A stretch of 7,028 nt of DNA, taken from Alphaproteobacteria bacterium (GTDB taxonomy: Bacteria > Pseudomonadota > Alphaproteobacteria > SP197). Position 1 is the stretch's first letter, and each line of letters opens with the position of its first letter. The stretch spans positions 1 through 7,028 of the forward strand of contig JAJEBJ010000426.1 in NCBI GenBank assembly GCA_022822575.1, given 5' to 3'. Shown one piece after another: positions 1 through 6,391 of the stretch. Made by a program: the position numbers and the translations under genes. The notes beneath the pieces are model-generated. The model searched no databases. It was not told the DNA's origin and saw only the letters and a list, made by a program, of their open reading frames with translations.

Positions 1-395
1 GTGAAGGGTGCGATATAGGGAACATCTTCGGCATGGGCTACCGGGACGGCGGATCGTGAGGTTGGCGTGCCGACAGCACCGATCAGGGCGAACACGTTCT
101 GCTCTGTGATCAGTTCCGTCGTGTTGGCGATTGCGGCTTCCGGCTCATAGGCATCGTCAAGCGAGACAAGTTCGAGAGTCCGGCCAAAGACTCCGCCTGC
201 CTCGTTGGCTTCCGTGAACGCCATTTCGATGCCCCGGCGCATCTCAATTCCAAGATCCTGTGCCGGTCCGCTGAAGGCCGCCGACTGTCCGAACGTGACG
301 GAATCGTTGTCGACACCGGCTTCCTCGGCATGAACAAGGCTGGCAGAGAGCACCAGCACGGCAGCACACAAACGGGGCAGCATGGCCCGTTGCAT
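1..395 (-). CDS. LivK-like periplasmic substrate-binding protein (partial, C-terminus cut)
   Basis: 131 N-terminal residues are visible; the reading frame runs off the window at position 1. Residues 1-23 look like a Sec signal peptide: basic start (MQRAMLPR), a hydrophobic core (residues 9-21) and a likely signal peptidase I site after VHA (21-23). The mature part opens with FGQSAAFSGPAQDLG (residues 35-49), then GIEMAFTEANEAGGVFGR (55-72), a LVSLDD strand (76-81) and the ALIGAVGTPTS loop (103-113). This is the typical first lobe of type I periplasmic binding proteins of the branched-chain amino acid/amide ABC transporter class (Peripla_BP_6). The family binds small ligands in the periplasm. 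The ligand cannot be named from the fragment, and no permease or ATPase gene is visible. The start is set by the ATG that shares its A with the TGA stop of the upstream kinase gene (TGATG) and by a strong Shine-Dalgarno four bases upstream. The location in a partner-switching operon suggests a sensory rather than a purely transport role (inference). Confidence 0.88.
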   Translation of the reverse strand, partial: MQRAMLPRLCAAVLVLSASLVHAEEAGVDNDSVTFGQSAAFSGPAQDLGIEMRRGIEMAFTEANEAGGVFGRTLELVSLDDAYEPEAAIANTTELITEQNVFALIGAVGTPTSRSAVPVAHAEDVPYIAPF

Positions 396-814
396 CAGCT
401 CCTCCGTTTGGAGAGCGCCACGTGGTTCTTGTTGTCGTCGCGCCAGTAGCGAACGTCATCCACGAGCGTCTTGACGAAATGGATGCCGAGTCCGCCAATC
501 TTGCGGTCTGTCAGTGCCGATTCCGTGTCAGGCTCCGGGGCATCCTCCAGGGGGTTGAAGGGATCGCCATCGTCAACGATCTCGACCCTCACCTCGTCGT
601 CATCGGACTTGATCGTGACCGTCATGTCGTGATCGAGGCTGTCGCGGTGGGCGTAGTTGACCACGTTGGTACACAGTTCATCGAGGACCAGTCTGATCTT
701 GAACTCGAGATCCGGCTGCCAGCCCTCGGCGCCGGAGATCTCATCCACGGCGATCTCGATCTTCTGCAGTTCCTCGATGGTCGTTCTGATGACCAGGGTC
801 GTGCTGGCTGTCAC
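395..814 (-). CDS. RsbW-like anti-sigma regulatory factor (HATPase serine/threonine kinase)
   Basis: 139 residues, the normal size for RsbW/SpoIIAB-type GHKL ATPases (HATPase_c_2 class). The N-box reads DELCTNVVNYAH (residues 45-56) with the expected Glu46 and Asn50. The G1 box is DDGDPFNP (81-88) and the G2-type loop is IGGLGIHFVK (106-115). The ending VRYWRDDNKNHVALSK is characteristic of this family. In known partner-switching systems such a protein phosphorylates a STAS partner on serine and binds a target, classically a sigma factor, when the STAS protein is unavailable. The STAS partner and a cognate phosphatase lie immediately upstream. The start is GTG at 814, four bases after the phosphatase stop. 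The ATG just upstream, overlapping that stop, is in another frame and hits a stop after two codons. The same frame is open further upstream, back to an ATG at 925, but that stretch overlaps the phosphatase and looks like its shadow. No sigma factor is visible in the window. Confidence 0.9.
   Translation of the reverse strand: MTASTTLVIRTTIEELQKIEIAVDEISGAEGWQPDLEFKIRLVLDELCTNVVNYAHRDSLDHDMTVTIKSDDDEVRVEIVDDGDPFNPLEDAPEPDTESALTDRKIGGLGIHFVKTLVDDVRYWRDDNKNHVALSKRRS
400..405 (-). promoter_or_regulatory. Strong Shine-Dalgarno for the binding-protein gene
   Basis: GGAGGA on the minus strand, with four bases (GCTG) between it and the ATG at 395. It lies inside the last codons of the RsbW-like kinase gene. 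It fixes the start of the binding-protein gene and suggests strong translation initiation, much stronger than for the upstream genes in this operon, which lack a good Shine-Dalgarno at normal spacing. Confidence 0.7.
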
Positions 815-818
815 ACCA

Positions 819-1976
819 TCACCCCGAACGGTAGAGAGTGAGACAGGTGATGTCGTCGAACTGCGGGGCGTTCCCCGAGAAGGCCTCAACCGCCTGGAAT
901 ACGGCATTGTTGGCTTCCCTGGCATTCGCCGGCGGCGATTCGCTGAACAGCGCTGTCAGCTGTTCGAGACCGAACTGATCCTGGACTTCGTTTTCAGCCT
1001 CCGTCACGCCGTCGGTGTAGAAGACCGCCATGTCACCGGGTTCCAACCGGATCTGCTGTTGCGTGTACTCGATTCCCGGCACAACCCCGAGTGCCACGCC
1101 AGCAGTGGTGCCGAACTGCGTGTGGCTGCCATCCGCGTGAACGATGATTGGGGGATTGTGACCCGCGTTGGCAAAGGTGAGCATGCCCGAGGCGGGATCG
1201 AAGATGGCAAAGAACAGTGTCACGAACATCGAGGTCTCGTTGTTCTCGTTCAGCAGGTCGTTGACTTCCTGCAGCACTTCGCTTGGCGAGGTTCTTCCAA
1301 CCGCGGCGCCCTTGAGAAGGGTGCGGCTCGACATCATGAAAAGAGCAGCGGGGACGCCCTTGCCTGACACATCCGCAATGGACAGTCCGATCCTGTCGTC
1401 AGGCAGGTGGAGGATGTCGAAGAAATCTCCGCCGACATCCCGGGCGGGCTCCATGTTGGCAAAGATCTGGTAGGTCTGCGCCTCGGGAAAACTCGTCGGA
1501 AGGATCGCCTGCTGCATTGCGCGTCCGACGCTGAGCTCGTTCTCCAGGGCAACCAGCTTGTCGCGCGACTGCAGGGCTTCGCGGAGCATCTCGAGATGCC
1601 GCAGGGTGCGATCGATGGTGACTCTCAGATCATCGAAATCAAGCGGTTTGGTCACGAAGTCGAAGGCGCCGCGATTCATGGCGGTGCGAATGTTCTTCAT
1701 GTCGCCGTAGGCTGAAACAATCACCGAACGGATGTTCGGGTCCACCTTGGGAATCTGTTCGAGCAGCGTCAGGCCATCCATCTCGGGCATGTTGATGTCC
1801 GAGAGAACCATCTCGATCCCGGGATCCTTGTTGAGCGCTTCGAGAGCCTCGACGCCGTTGCCGGCAAATGTGAAGTGAAACTTCCCGCGTCTGATCTCCC
1901 GGCGCATCCGCTGCAACATCAGGCGTTCGAGGTCCGGTTCATCGTCAACGACAAGTATCTTGCGCGGTTCGGTCAT
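819..1976 (-). CDS. Receiver domain fused to SpoIIE/PP2C-type serine phosphatase
   Basis: 385 residues. Residues about 5-125 form a CheY-like receiver domain: acidic pair Asp11-Asp12, phospho-acceptor Asp60 in VLSDINMPEMDG, switch Ser88 in VIVSAYGD, and Lys110 in VTKPLD. A helical linker, likely coiled coil (about 125-150), leads to a SpoIIE/RsbU PP2C domain (about 150-385). Metal-binding acidic residues are present: Asp180 and Asp184 in RDVGGDFFD, Asp202 in ADVSGKG, Asp322 in YTDGVTE, and Asp374/375 in FDDITCLTLYR. The expected reaction is dephosphorylation of the phospho-STAS protein encoded next door, gated by receiver phosphorylation. No cognate histidine kinase is in view. The ATG at 1976 lies 47 bases after the STAS stop with no clear Shine-Dalgarno; an ATG 11 bases upstream is out of frame. 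The family assignment is firm, while the exact substrate is inferred from gene context. Confidence 0.95.
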   Translation of the reverse strand: MTEPRKILVVDDEPDLERLMLQRMRREIRRGKFHFTFAGNGVEALEALNKDPGIEMVLSDINMPEMDGLTLLEQIPKVDPNIRSVIVSAYGDMKNIRTAMNRGAFDFVTKPLDFDDLRVTIDRTLRHLEMLREALQSRDKLVALENELSVGRAMQQAILPTSFPEAQTYQIFANMEPARDVGGDFFDILHLPDDRIGLSIADVSGKGVPAALFMMSSRTLLKGAAVGRTSPSEVLQEVNDLLNENNETSMFVTLFFAIFDPASGMLTFANAGHNPPIIVHADGSHTQFGTTAGVALGVVPGIEYTQQQIRLEPGDMAVFYTDGVTEAENEVQDQFGLEQLTALFSESPPANAREANNAVFQAVEAFSGNAPQFDDITCLTLYRSG

Positions 1977-2023
1977 GTGGCGCCCATGATCAAGTTAACC
2001 GGAGGATAACGGGTGATGCGAGC

Positions 2024-2365
2024 CTACTTCTCCTGGGTGGCGTCAAGTGCCTCGGCCTTGTCGGCGCACACCTGGATGATCTTGTCGAATCCGGCAATGG
2101 AAAAGACTTCCTGAATGGATGGCTGCAGCGAATGGAGCGCCAGCTTCGCATTGCGCGTCCACAGGTTCTTGGTGATCACGAGAACCGCCCTCAGGCCAGC
2201 GCTGTTGATGTAGCTCAGGTTCTCGAAGTCGACGATGACCCGCTTGATGTCATCTGTGATAGCCCTTTCCATCAGGTGCTGGAACTCGCTGACCGTGGCG
2301 CTGTCAATGCGGCCGTTGACGGTGGTGACAAGGACATCGTCCTGTTGCTCTGTCCTGACTTCCAT
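2024..2365 (-). CDS. STAS-domain anti-sigma factor antagonist (RsbV/SpoIIAA-like)
   Basis: 113 residues, a single STAS domain of the usual length. It starts MEVRTEQQDDVLVTTVNGRID, typical of the first two strands of RsbV-like proteins. The conserved loop is LSYINSAGLR (residues 50-59), where Ser55 is the expected phosphorylation site. The C-terminal half (KLALHSLQPSIQEVFSIAG) fits the helix near the partner surface. In partner switching the unphosphorylated form sequesters the HATPase kinase, and phosphorylation on Ser55 disables it. It is the first gene of the cassette and is followed by phosphatase, kinase and binding protein. No in-frame start codon lies in the dozen codons before the ATG at 2365. 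An AGGAG at 2382-2386 is 16 bases away, too far for a standard Shine-Dalgarno, so translation initiation may be weak. The ending TQEK is followed by TAG. Confidence 0.93.
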   Translation of the reverse strand: MEVRTEQQDDVLVTTVNGRIDSATVSEFQHLMERAITDDIKRVIVDFENLSYINSAGLRAVLVITKNLWTRNAKLALHSLQPSIQEVFSIAGFDKIIQVCADKAEALDATQEK

Positions 2366-2399
2366 AGTTGAGACCCGCTTTCTCCTGTTGGCGCTGAAA

Positions 2400-2413
2400 T
2401 GACGTGTACGTCA
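2400..2413 (-). promoter_or_regulatory. Perfect 6-2-6 inverted repeat upstream of the STAS operon (candidate operator)
   Basis: The plus strand reads TGACGT-GT-ACGTCA, two perfect 6-base arms around a 2-base centre. It lies 34 bases upstream of the STAS start codon, in the only substantial gap between glnE and the signalling operon. The symmetry and position fit a dimeric regulator site. A TTGTCA (2436-2441, minus strand) lies upstream as a possible -35, but no convincing -10 follows at 16-18 bases, so the promoter itself is not located. No regulator is assigned. Confidence 0.35.
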
Positions 2414-2460
2414 GGGAATTGGATGGTTCCCCGGGTGACAAACGGAATGCCGAACCCTTC

Positions 2461-2481
2461 CTGGAGACCGGCAGTCTCCGG
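2461..2481 (-). terminator. Hairpin downstream of glnE, possible terminator or leader structure
   Basis: CTGGAGAC and GTCTCCGG flank a 5-base loop (CGGCA), giving eight pairs including one G-T. On the minus-strand transcript it lies 60 bases after the glnE stop. No run of U follows, so a classic intrinsic terminator is not supported. It could be a 3' end stabiliser for glnE mRNA or a structure in the 5' region of the STAS operon. Confidence 0.3.
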
Positions 2482-2541
2482 TACTCCCGATGGTCATGTC
2501 CGAAACCTAGAACGCCGCTGTCCACTGTTCAAGCCTGTCGC

Positions 2542-5500
2542 TCATGTCTTTGTGCCGATGTCGAGGATCGTTCCGAAGTGGTGTCGCGCCTGTTTCGCTG
2601 CATGATCGATGGATTCGACAAGGGCGTGGGAGACAAGCTGCCCGCCGAGCCGCTCCATGAGTGCGGTGTCGGCCAGGCCGCCGACCGTAAGCTCGTTCCC
2701 GGTCAGCCGTGCCATGCCCTGGAGGTTGTTCCAGAGTGCCGTCGTTTCGCCGAGTTCGACGGCGACGTCATCGGCGATGAGGGAGAACTCGCCGGCCCGT
2801 TCAAAGACTCCGATGGTGTTGCCGGCCAGGATCTTTGGAGCGTGAGAGGCATGCAGAAGTTCCAGGTACTGGGCTATGAACTCGACATCGAGAAGCCCCC
2901 CTGGCATGTGCTTGATGGTCTCCTCATGGGCCCTGTTCTCCTCACGAATGCGGTTCCGCATGTCGATAACGTCGCTGGCAAGGGATTCCCGACTGCGCGC
3001 CAGGGTCAGAACCTTCTGGCGCACCCTTGTGAAGTCGTCGCCGAGTTGTTCGCTGGCGGCGACTACACGGGCCCTGGTGAGTGCCTGGTGTTCCCATGTC
3101 CACGCATTCTCGTGCTGATAGGACTCGAATGAACTAAGGGAACAGGCGATGGGGCCAGCCTTGCCGGAAGGACGCAGTCTCATGTCGACGTCATAGAGGC
3201 GGCCTTCCCTGGTTGGCGCCGTGATGGCGGTGATCAGGCGGCGGCACAGGCGCGCATAGTACTGGGTGGCCGGGAGCGGCTTGCGGCCATCCGATACCGC
3301 CTCGCTGCCGCTCTGGTCGTAGAGAAACATGAGATCGAGATCCGAACTCACTGTCATCTCCCGGCTGCCAAGTTTGCCGAAGGCGATGATCGCAAAGGCG
3401 CCTCCGGGAACACGGCCATGGTCCGCCTCGAATTCCCTTTCGACGACGGGCAGCAGGGCGGATATGCAGGCGTCGGCGATATCCGAAAGAGGCCGGGCGG
3501 CCTCGACGGGAGTCAGCATGCCTTCGAGCAGGTGAACGCCGATCTGGAAGACTTTGTCGTTTGCCCAGCGCCTGACTTCGTCAAGCACGTCCTGGAAGTC
3601 CCTAGCCCTGCCGGTGGCCTCGGCGAGTTGGGATGTCATCTCGTCTCTGTCGAGTTCAAGGGTATAGAACAGGCGCACAAGGCCCCGGCGGGCAGTTTCG
3701 GCAATCTCTGCTTCCAGATCCTCGTCATCGAAGGAAAGATCGGTGAACTCGCGTGCGAGAACACTGTCCAGCAGCGCCGGCTTGCGGGTCAGCCAGCGTG
3801 ACAGGTATGGCGCCACTCCCAGGATCTCGCCGAGCAGTTCCAGAAGGTGTGGATGGGCGGCAACGAGAGAAAGAAACGATGTGCCGGCGGGCAGGCGGGA
3901 CAGGAACTCGTCGAACTTCATCAGAACGCCGTCGCAGTCGCGCAATCCGGCGAACACGGCGAGCGCAGAAGGAGCAATGCGCATCAGGTGTTCGGTGGAT
4001 TGCGGAGCCCGCAGTGCCGGGTATGGTCCTGCCTTCCACGCAAGGACGGTCGCGACGGCGCTTTCGGGCTCCCGGTAGCCCAGCGCCGCGAGGCTCTTGC
4101 GCGTCGTGTCATCCACCGTATCGCCAGTGAAGTCCATGGATTGTTGCCTGACACTTTCAGCCTTTTCCGCAAAGAGATTGGCGTAGTGCCTTTCGACGAC
4201 AGCCACAGCGTCGAGAAACGCGCATTCCAGTGCTTCAGCGTCGGCAAATCCCGAGAAGGCCGCGATGTTGGCGACGCCTTCCGCGGTCCCGGGAAGACTG
4301 TGGGTCTGGCGGTCGTCGACCATCTGCAGCCGGTGCTCGAGGGTGCGCAGAAAGCGGTAGGCCTCCTTCAGTTCAATGGCCGCACCGTGAGTGACGTGTC
4401 CGCCTGCAACGAGGATGTCGAGCGTTTCGCAGGTTCCCCTGGTTCGCAAGGCAGGTTCGCGTCCGCCCCAGATCAGCTGTTGTGCCTGAACGTAGAATTC
4501 TATCTCGCGAATGCCGCCGCCGCCGAGCTTGACATTGCGTCCCATGAACGTTCCTCCGTCACGTGAACGTGACGAGTCGATCTGCTGCTTGATGGTCCGG
4601 ATATCCTGCATGGCCGCGAAATCAAGGTGGTGTCTCCAGATGAAGGGCTGCAGTGCCTCGAGAAAGACCTCGCCCCTTGCAGTGTCACCCGCCACGGTAC
4701 GAGCCTTGATCATGGCCGCGCGCTCCCAGTTGCGCGCCGATTCACGGTAGTAAGTCCCGGCGGAGACAGTGGAGATGGCCGGGGGCGTCGACGACGGGTC
4801 GGGGCGCAGCCTCAGGTCCGTGCGAAAGACATAGCCGTCGGCCGTCTGTGCATCGATGATTCGCGTCAGACCCTGGGCAAAGCGCGTCATTGTCCTCTGC
4901 AGATCCTCGGCGCCGGTGGTTGGCACGATTTCAGGATCAAAGAGAATGATGAGATCGATATCGCTGGAGTAGTTGAGTTCTCCGGCTCCGAGCTTGCCCA
5001 TGCCGAGAACGAAGAGCCCGCACGCCGTTTCCGCATCCAAAGGCTCGGCGAGAGAGAGCCTCTCCCTTGCGTGAAGCGCCCGCAGGAGATGCCGACAGGC
5101 TGTCCTGAGGGCGGCTTCGGCAAACTGTGAGAGGTTGCCCGTGACTTGCTCCAGAGACCAGAGGGAGGAGATATCGGCGAGGCCGGCAGTGAGATGGACG
5201 CGCCGCTTGGCACGCCTCAGGCGGGTCATGAGCTCCTTTTCGGTTTCCCCTTCGATGTCCGGTTGCGCCATGGCCATGGCCTCATCAAGGGCGACATCCG
5301 GGCCGGCGCTGATCAGCGTCATGGCGAACACGGGATCGACCGTCACGCAGCGTGACAGGTAGGGGCTGTGGCGGAAGACGGGATCGAGGACTCCTTCGCC
5401 CGCGGGGCGCAGATCGAGAGCCCGCGCCCTCAACTCCTCGTCACGAATTCGTTCGGCTGCTGCCTGCCATCGTTGCCAGAGAAGCTCGACGCTCTCGGGG

Positions 5501-5544
5501 ACCGACTCCGGCGCCGTCAGTCCGGACCAGGCCTGGGAAATCAT
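2542..5544 (-). CDS. glnE: Bifunctional glutamine synthetase adenylyltransferase/adenylyl-removing enzyme
   Basis: 1000 residues, slightly longer than the E. coli enzyme (946) and normal for alphaproteobacteria. Two nucleotidyltransferase domains are visible. The N-terminal adenylyl-removing domain carries GMGKLGAGELNYSSDIDL (181-198, metal ligands Asp195 and Asp197) with the third carboxylate in TDLRLRP (Asp243). The C-terminal adenylylating domain carries AFGKLGSREMTVSSDLDL (721-738, Asp735 and Asp737) with VDMRLRPSGK (Asp787). Family blocks GGGGIREIEFYVQ (341-353) and PGGLLDVEFIAQYLE (881-895) follow each domain. The protein attaches AMP to, or removes it from, a tyrosine of glutamine synthetase under PII control, matching nitrogen assimilation to supply. 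All catalytic aspartates are present, so both activities should be intact. The start is ATG at 5544 with only a weak GGGTGG-like ribosome site. It follows the isomerase-like gene after 61 bases and ends 176 bases before the STAS gene. PII and glutamine synthetase genes are not in the window. Confidence 0.97.
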   Translation of the reverse strand: MISQAWSGLTAPESVPESVELLWQRWQAAAERIRDEELRARALDLRPAGEGVLDPVFRHSPYLSRCVTVDPVFAMTLISAGPDVALDEAMAMAQPDIEGETEKELMTRLRRAKRRVHLTAGLADISSLWSLEQVTGNLSQFAEAALRTACRHLLRALHARERLSLAEPLDAETACGLFVLGMGKLGAGELNYSSDIDLIILFDPEIVPTTGAEDLQRTMTRFAQGLTRIIDAQTADGYVFRTDLRLRPDPSSTPPAISTVSAGTYYRESARNWERAAMIKARTVAGDTARGEVFLEALQPFIWRHHLDFAAMQDIRTIKQQIDSSRSRDGGTFMGRNVKLGGGGIREIEFYVQAQQLIWGGREPALRTRGTCETLDILVAGGHVTHGAAIELKEAYRFLRTLEHRLQMVDDRQTHSLPGTAEGVANIAAFSGFADAEALECAFLDAVAVVERHYANLFAEKAESVRQQSMDFTGDTVDDTTRKSLAALGYREPESAVATVLAWKAGPYPALRAPQSTEHLMRIAPSALAVFAGLRDCDGVLMKFDEFLSRLPAGTSFLSLVAAHPHLLELLGEILGVAPYLSRWLTRKPALLDSVLAREFTDLSFDDEDLEAEIAETARRGLVRLFYTLELDRDEMTSQLAEATGRARDFQDVLDEVRRWANDKVFQIGVHLLEGMLTPVEAARPLSDIADACISALLPVVEREFEADHGRVPGGAFAIIAFGKLGSREMTVSSDLDLMFLYDQSGSEAVSDGRKPLPATQYYARLCRRLITAITAPTREGRLYDVDMRLRPSGKAGPIACSLSSFESYQHENAWTWEHQALTRARVVAASEQLGDDFTRVRQKVLTLARSRESLASDVIDMRNRIREENRAHEETIKHMPGGLLDVEFIAQYLELLHASHAPKILAGNTIGVFERAGEFSLIADDVAVELGETTALWNNLQGMARLTGNELTVGGLADTALMERLGGQLVSHALVESIDHAAKQARHHFGTILDIGTKT

Positions 5545-5587
5545 CCGCCACCCGTCTCGCAGTGAAAGGGGGCGGGAGTGTGTGGAC

Positions 5588-5605
5588 TGTCAACAAATGA
5601 GTCAA
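5588..5605 (-). promoter_or_regulatory. Possible -35 boxes for a glnE promoter
   Basis: The minus strand carries two -35-like hexamers in the 61-base gap before glnE: TTGACT (5600-5605) and a perfect TTGACA (5588-5593). CACACT lies 17 bases after the first and is only a 3-of-6 match to a -10. Nothing good follows the second. The boxes fit a weak sigma-70 promoter allowing glnE expression independent of the upstream genes, but the -10 evidence is thin. Confidence 0.25.
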
Positions 5606-6391
5606 TCAGTGCGCACGGGACATGTCGACCGGCACCTGTTGGCGAAAGAGTCTGCCCGGTCCGGCGATGGAATCATGGATGCCGATCTGCCGCAACATGC
5701 GCCAGACGAGTGCCTGATTGCTGGTCACCACCGGCCTGCCGGTCTGTTCCTCGATTGCGTCAACGACTTCGACAGCGCGCAGGGCCGTGCACGACAGGAA
5801 GATTCCGTCACAATCACGAGTGCAGACGTCGAGGGCGAGGCGTACGATGTCGTTGGGCTCCACTCGTGTCATGTCCCTGCCCCTGGCAATGCCAAGTCCG
5901 CTCATGGAGCAGACGTCGAAACCGCGACCTTCGAGGAATTCGGCCTCCATGCGATTGACCTCCTCGAGATAGGGCGTACCCACGGCCACCCGGCTGATGC
6001 CGAGGTGGCGCAGGGCATCGACGACACATGTGACGAGCGCCAGGGGCCTGGTTTCCGGCTGGACGTCCCTGATGGCGCGCTCCACGGCAGCCTCCCCCGC
6101 GGCGATACTGCCTGACGTGCACACATAGGCGATGGCGTCGAGGTTCTCGGGGAGCAGGCGGGCTGCGTCGCCAAGATCTCCGGCCACCGCAGCCAGGTTC
6201 TGCACCGTCACCGGATCGGCAAGCCGTACCCTGGTGACGAAGACGCCGACATCCGGAGGCACCATCGACCGGATGTCGTCATCCGCCGTCTCTTCGGTGT
6301 TGAGAAGGATGAAACCCAGCCGCCCCCTGGCATGCCGCCCCTCTCCCTCGTTGCCAGGTGAGAGGGCTTGCATCGAGGTATGTTCAGTCAT
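5606..6391 (-). CDS. Maleate isomerase / arylmalonate decarboxylase / Asp-Glu racemase-like protein
   Basis: 261 residues from the ATG at 6391. The conserved core starts near residue 24 (RLGFILLNTEET). Two cysteines sit at the family's catalytic positions: Cys91 in YVCTSGS and Cys201 in FLSCTALR. The block VVTSNQALVWRML (221-233) is typical of the maleate cis-trans isomerase/EutA branch. Arylmalonate decarboxylases keep only one such cysteine, so two cysteines favour an isomerase or racemase-like reaction on a dicarboxylate or related acid. EutA-like proteins of ectoine breakdown are also relatives, but no ectoine genes are visible. It is cytoplasmic, with no signal peptide. The start overlaps the nuclease stop by 8 bases (ATGACTGA), implying co-transcription and coupling. 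A second ATG at 6373 would give 255 residues, and neither start has a clear Shine-Dalgarno. The frame stays open for 177 codons upstream across the nuclease gene, but that part is a shadow. The substrate is not known. Confidence 0.85.
   Translation of the reverse strand: MTEHTSMQALSPGNEGEGRHARGRLGFILLNTEETADDDIRSMVPPDVGVFVTRVRLADPVTVQNLAAVAGDLGDAARLLPENLDAIAYVCTSGSIAAGEAAVERAIRDVQPETRPLALVTCVVDALRHLGISRVAVGTPYLEEVNRMEAEFLEGRGFDVCSMSGLGIARGRDMTRVEPNDIVRLALDVCTRDCDGIFLSCTALRAVEVVDAIEEQTGRPVVTSNQALVWRMLRQIGIHDSIAGPGRLFRQQVPVDMSRAH

Noticed and set aside
815..925. Longer N-terminus for the RsbW-like kinase, starting at an ATG at 925
   Set aside because: The extra 37 residues overlap the conserved C-terminal end of the PP2C domain and have no family match; GTG at 814 gives the normal family length.
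657..1367. 236-codon plus-strand open frame opposite the phosphatase
   Set aside because: Its sequence mirrors the receiver-PP2C and kinase genes and has no domain of its own.
2400..2430. GGAAC (2426-2430, minus strand) as the -35 of an EcfG general stress promoter before the STAS gene
   Set aside because: No GTT-type -10 follows at the needed 16-18 base spacing; the nearest candidates are CGTA and CGTC at wrong distances.
2404..3132. 242-codon plus-strand open frame opposite the 3' end of glnE
   Set aside because: Antisense shadow of a GC-rich gene whose minus-strand frame has clear family motifs; no recognisable domain or ribosome site.
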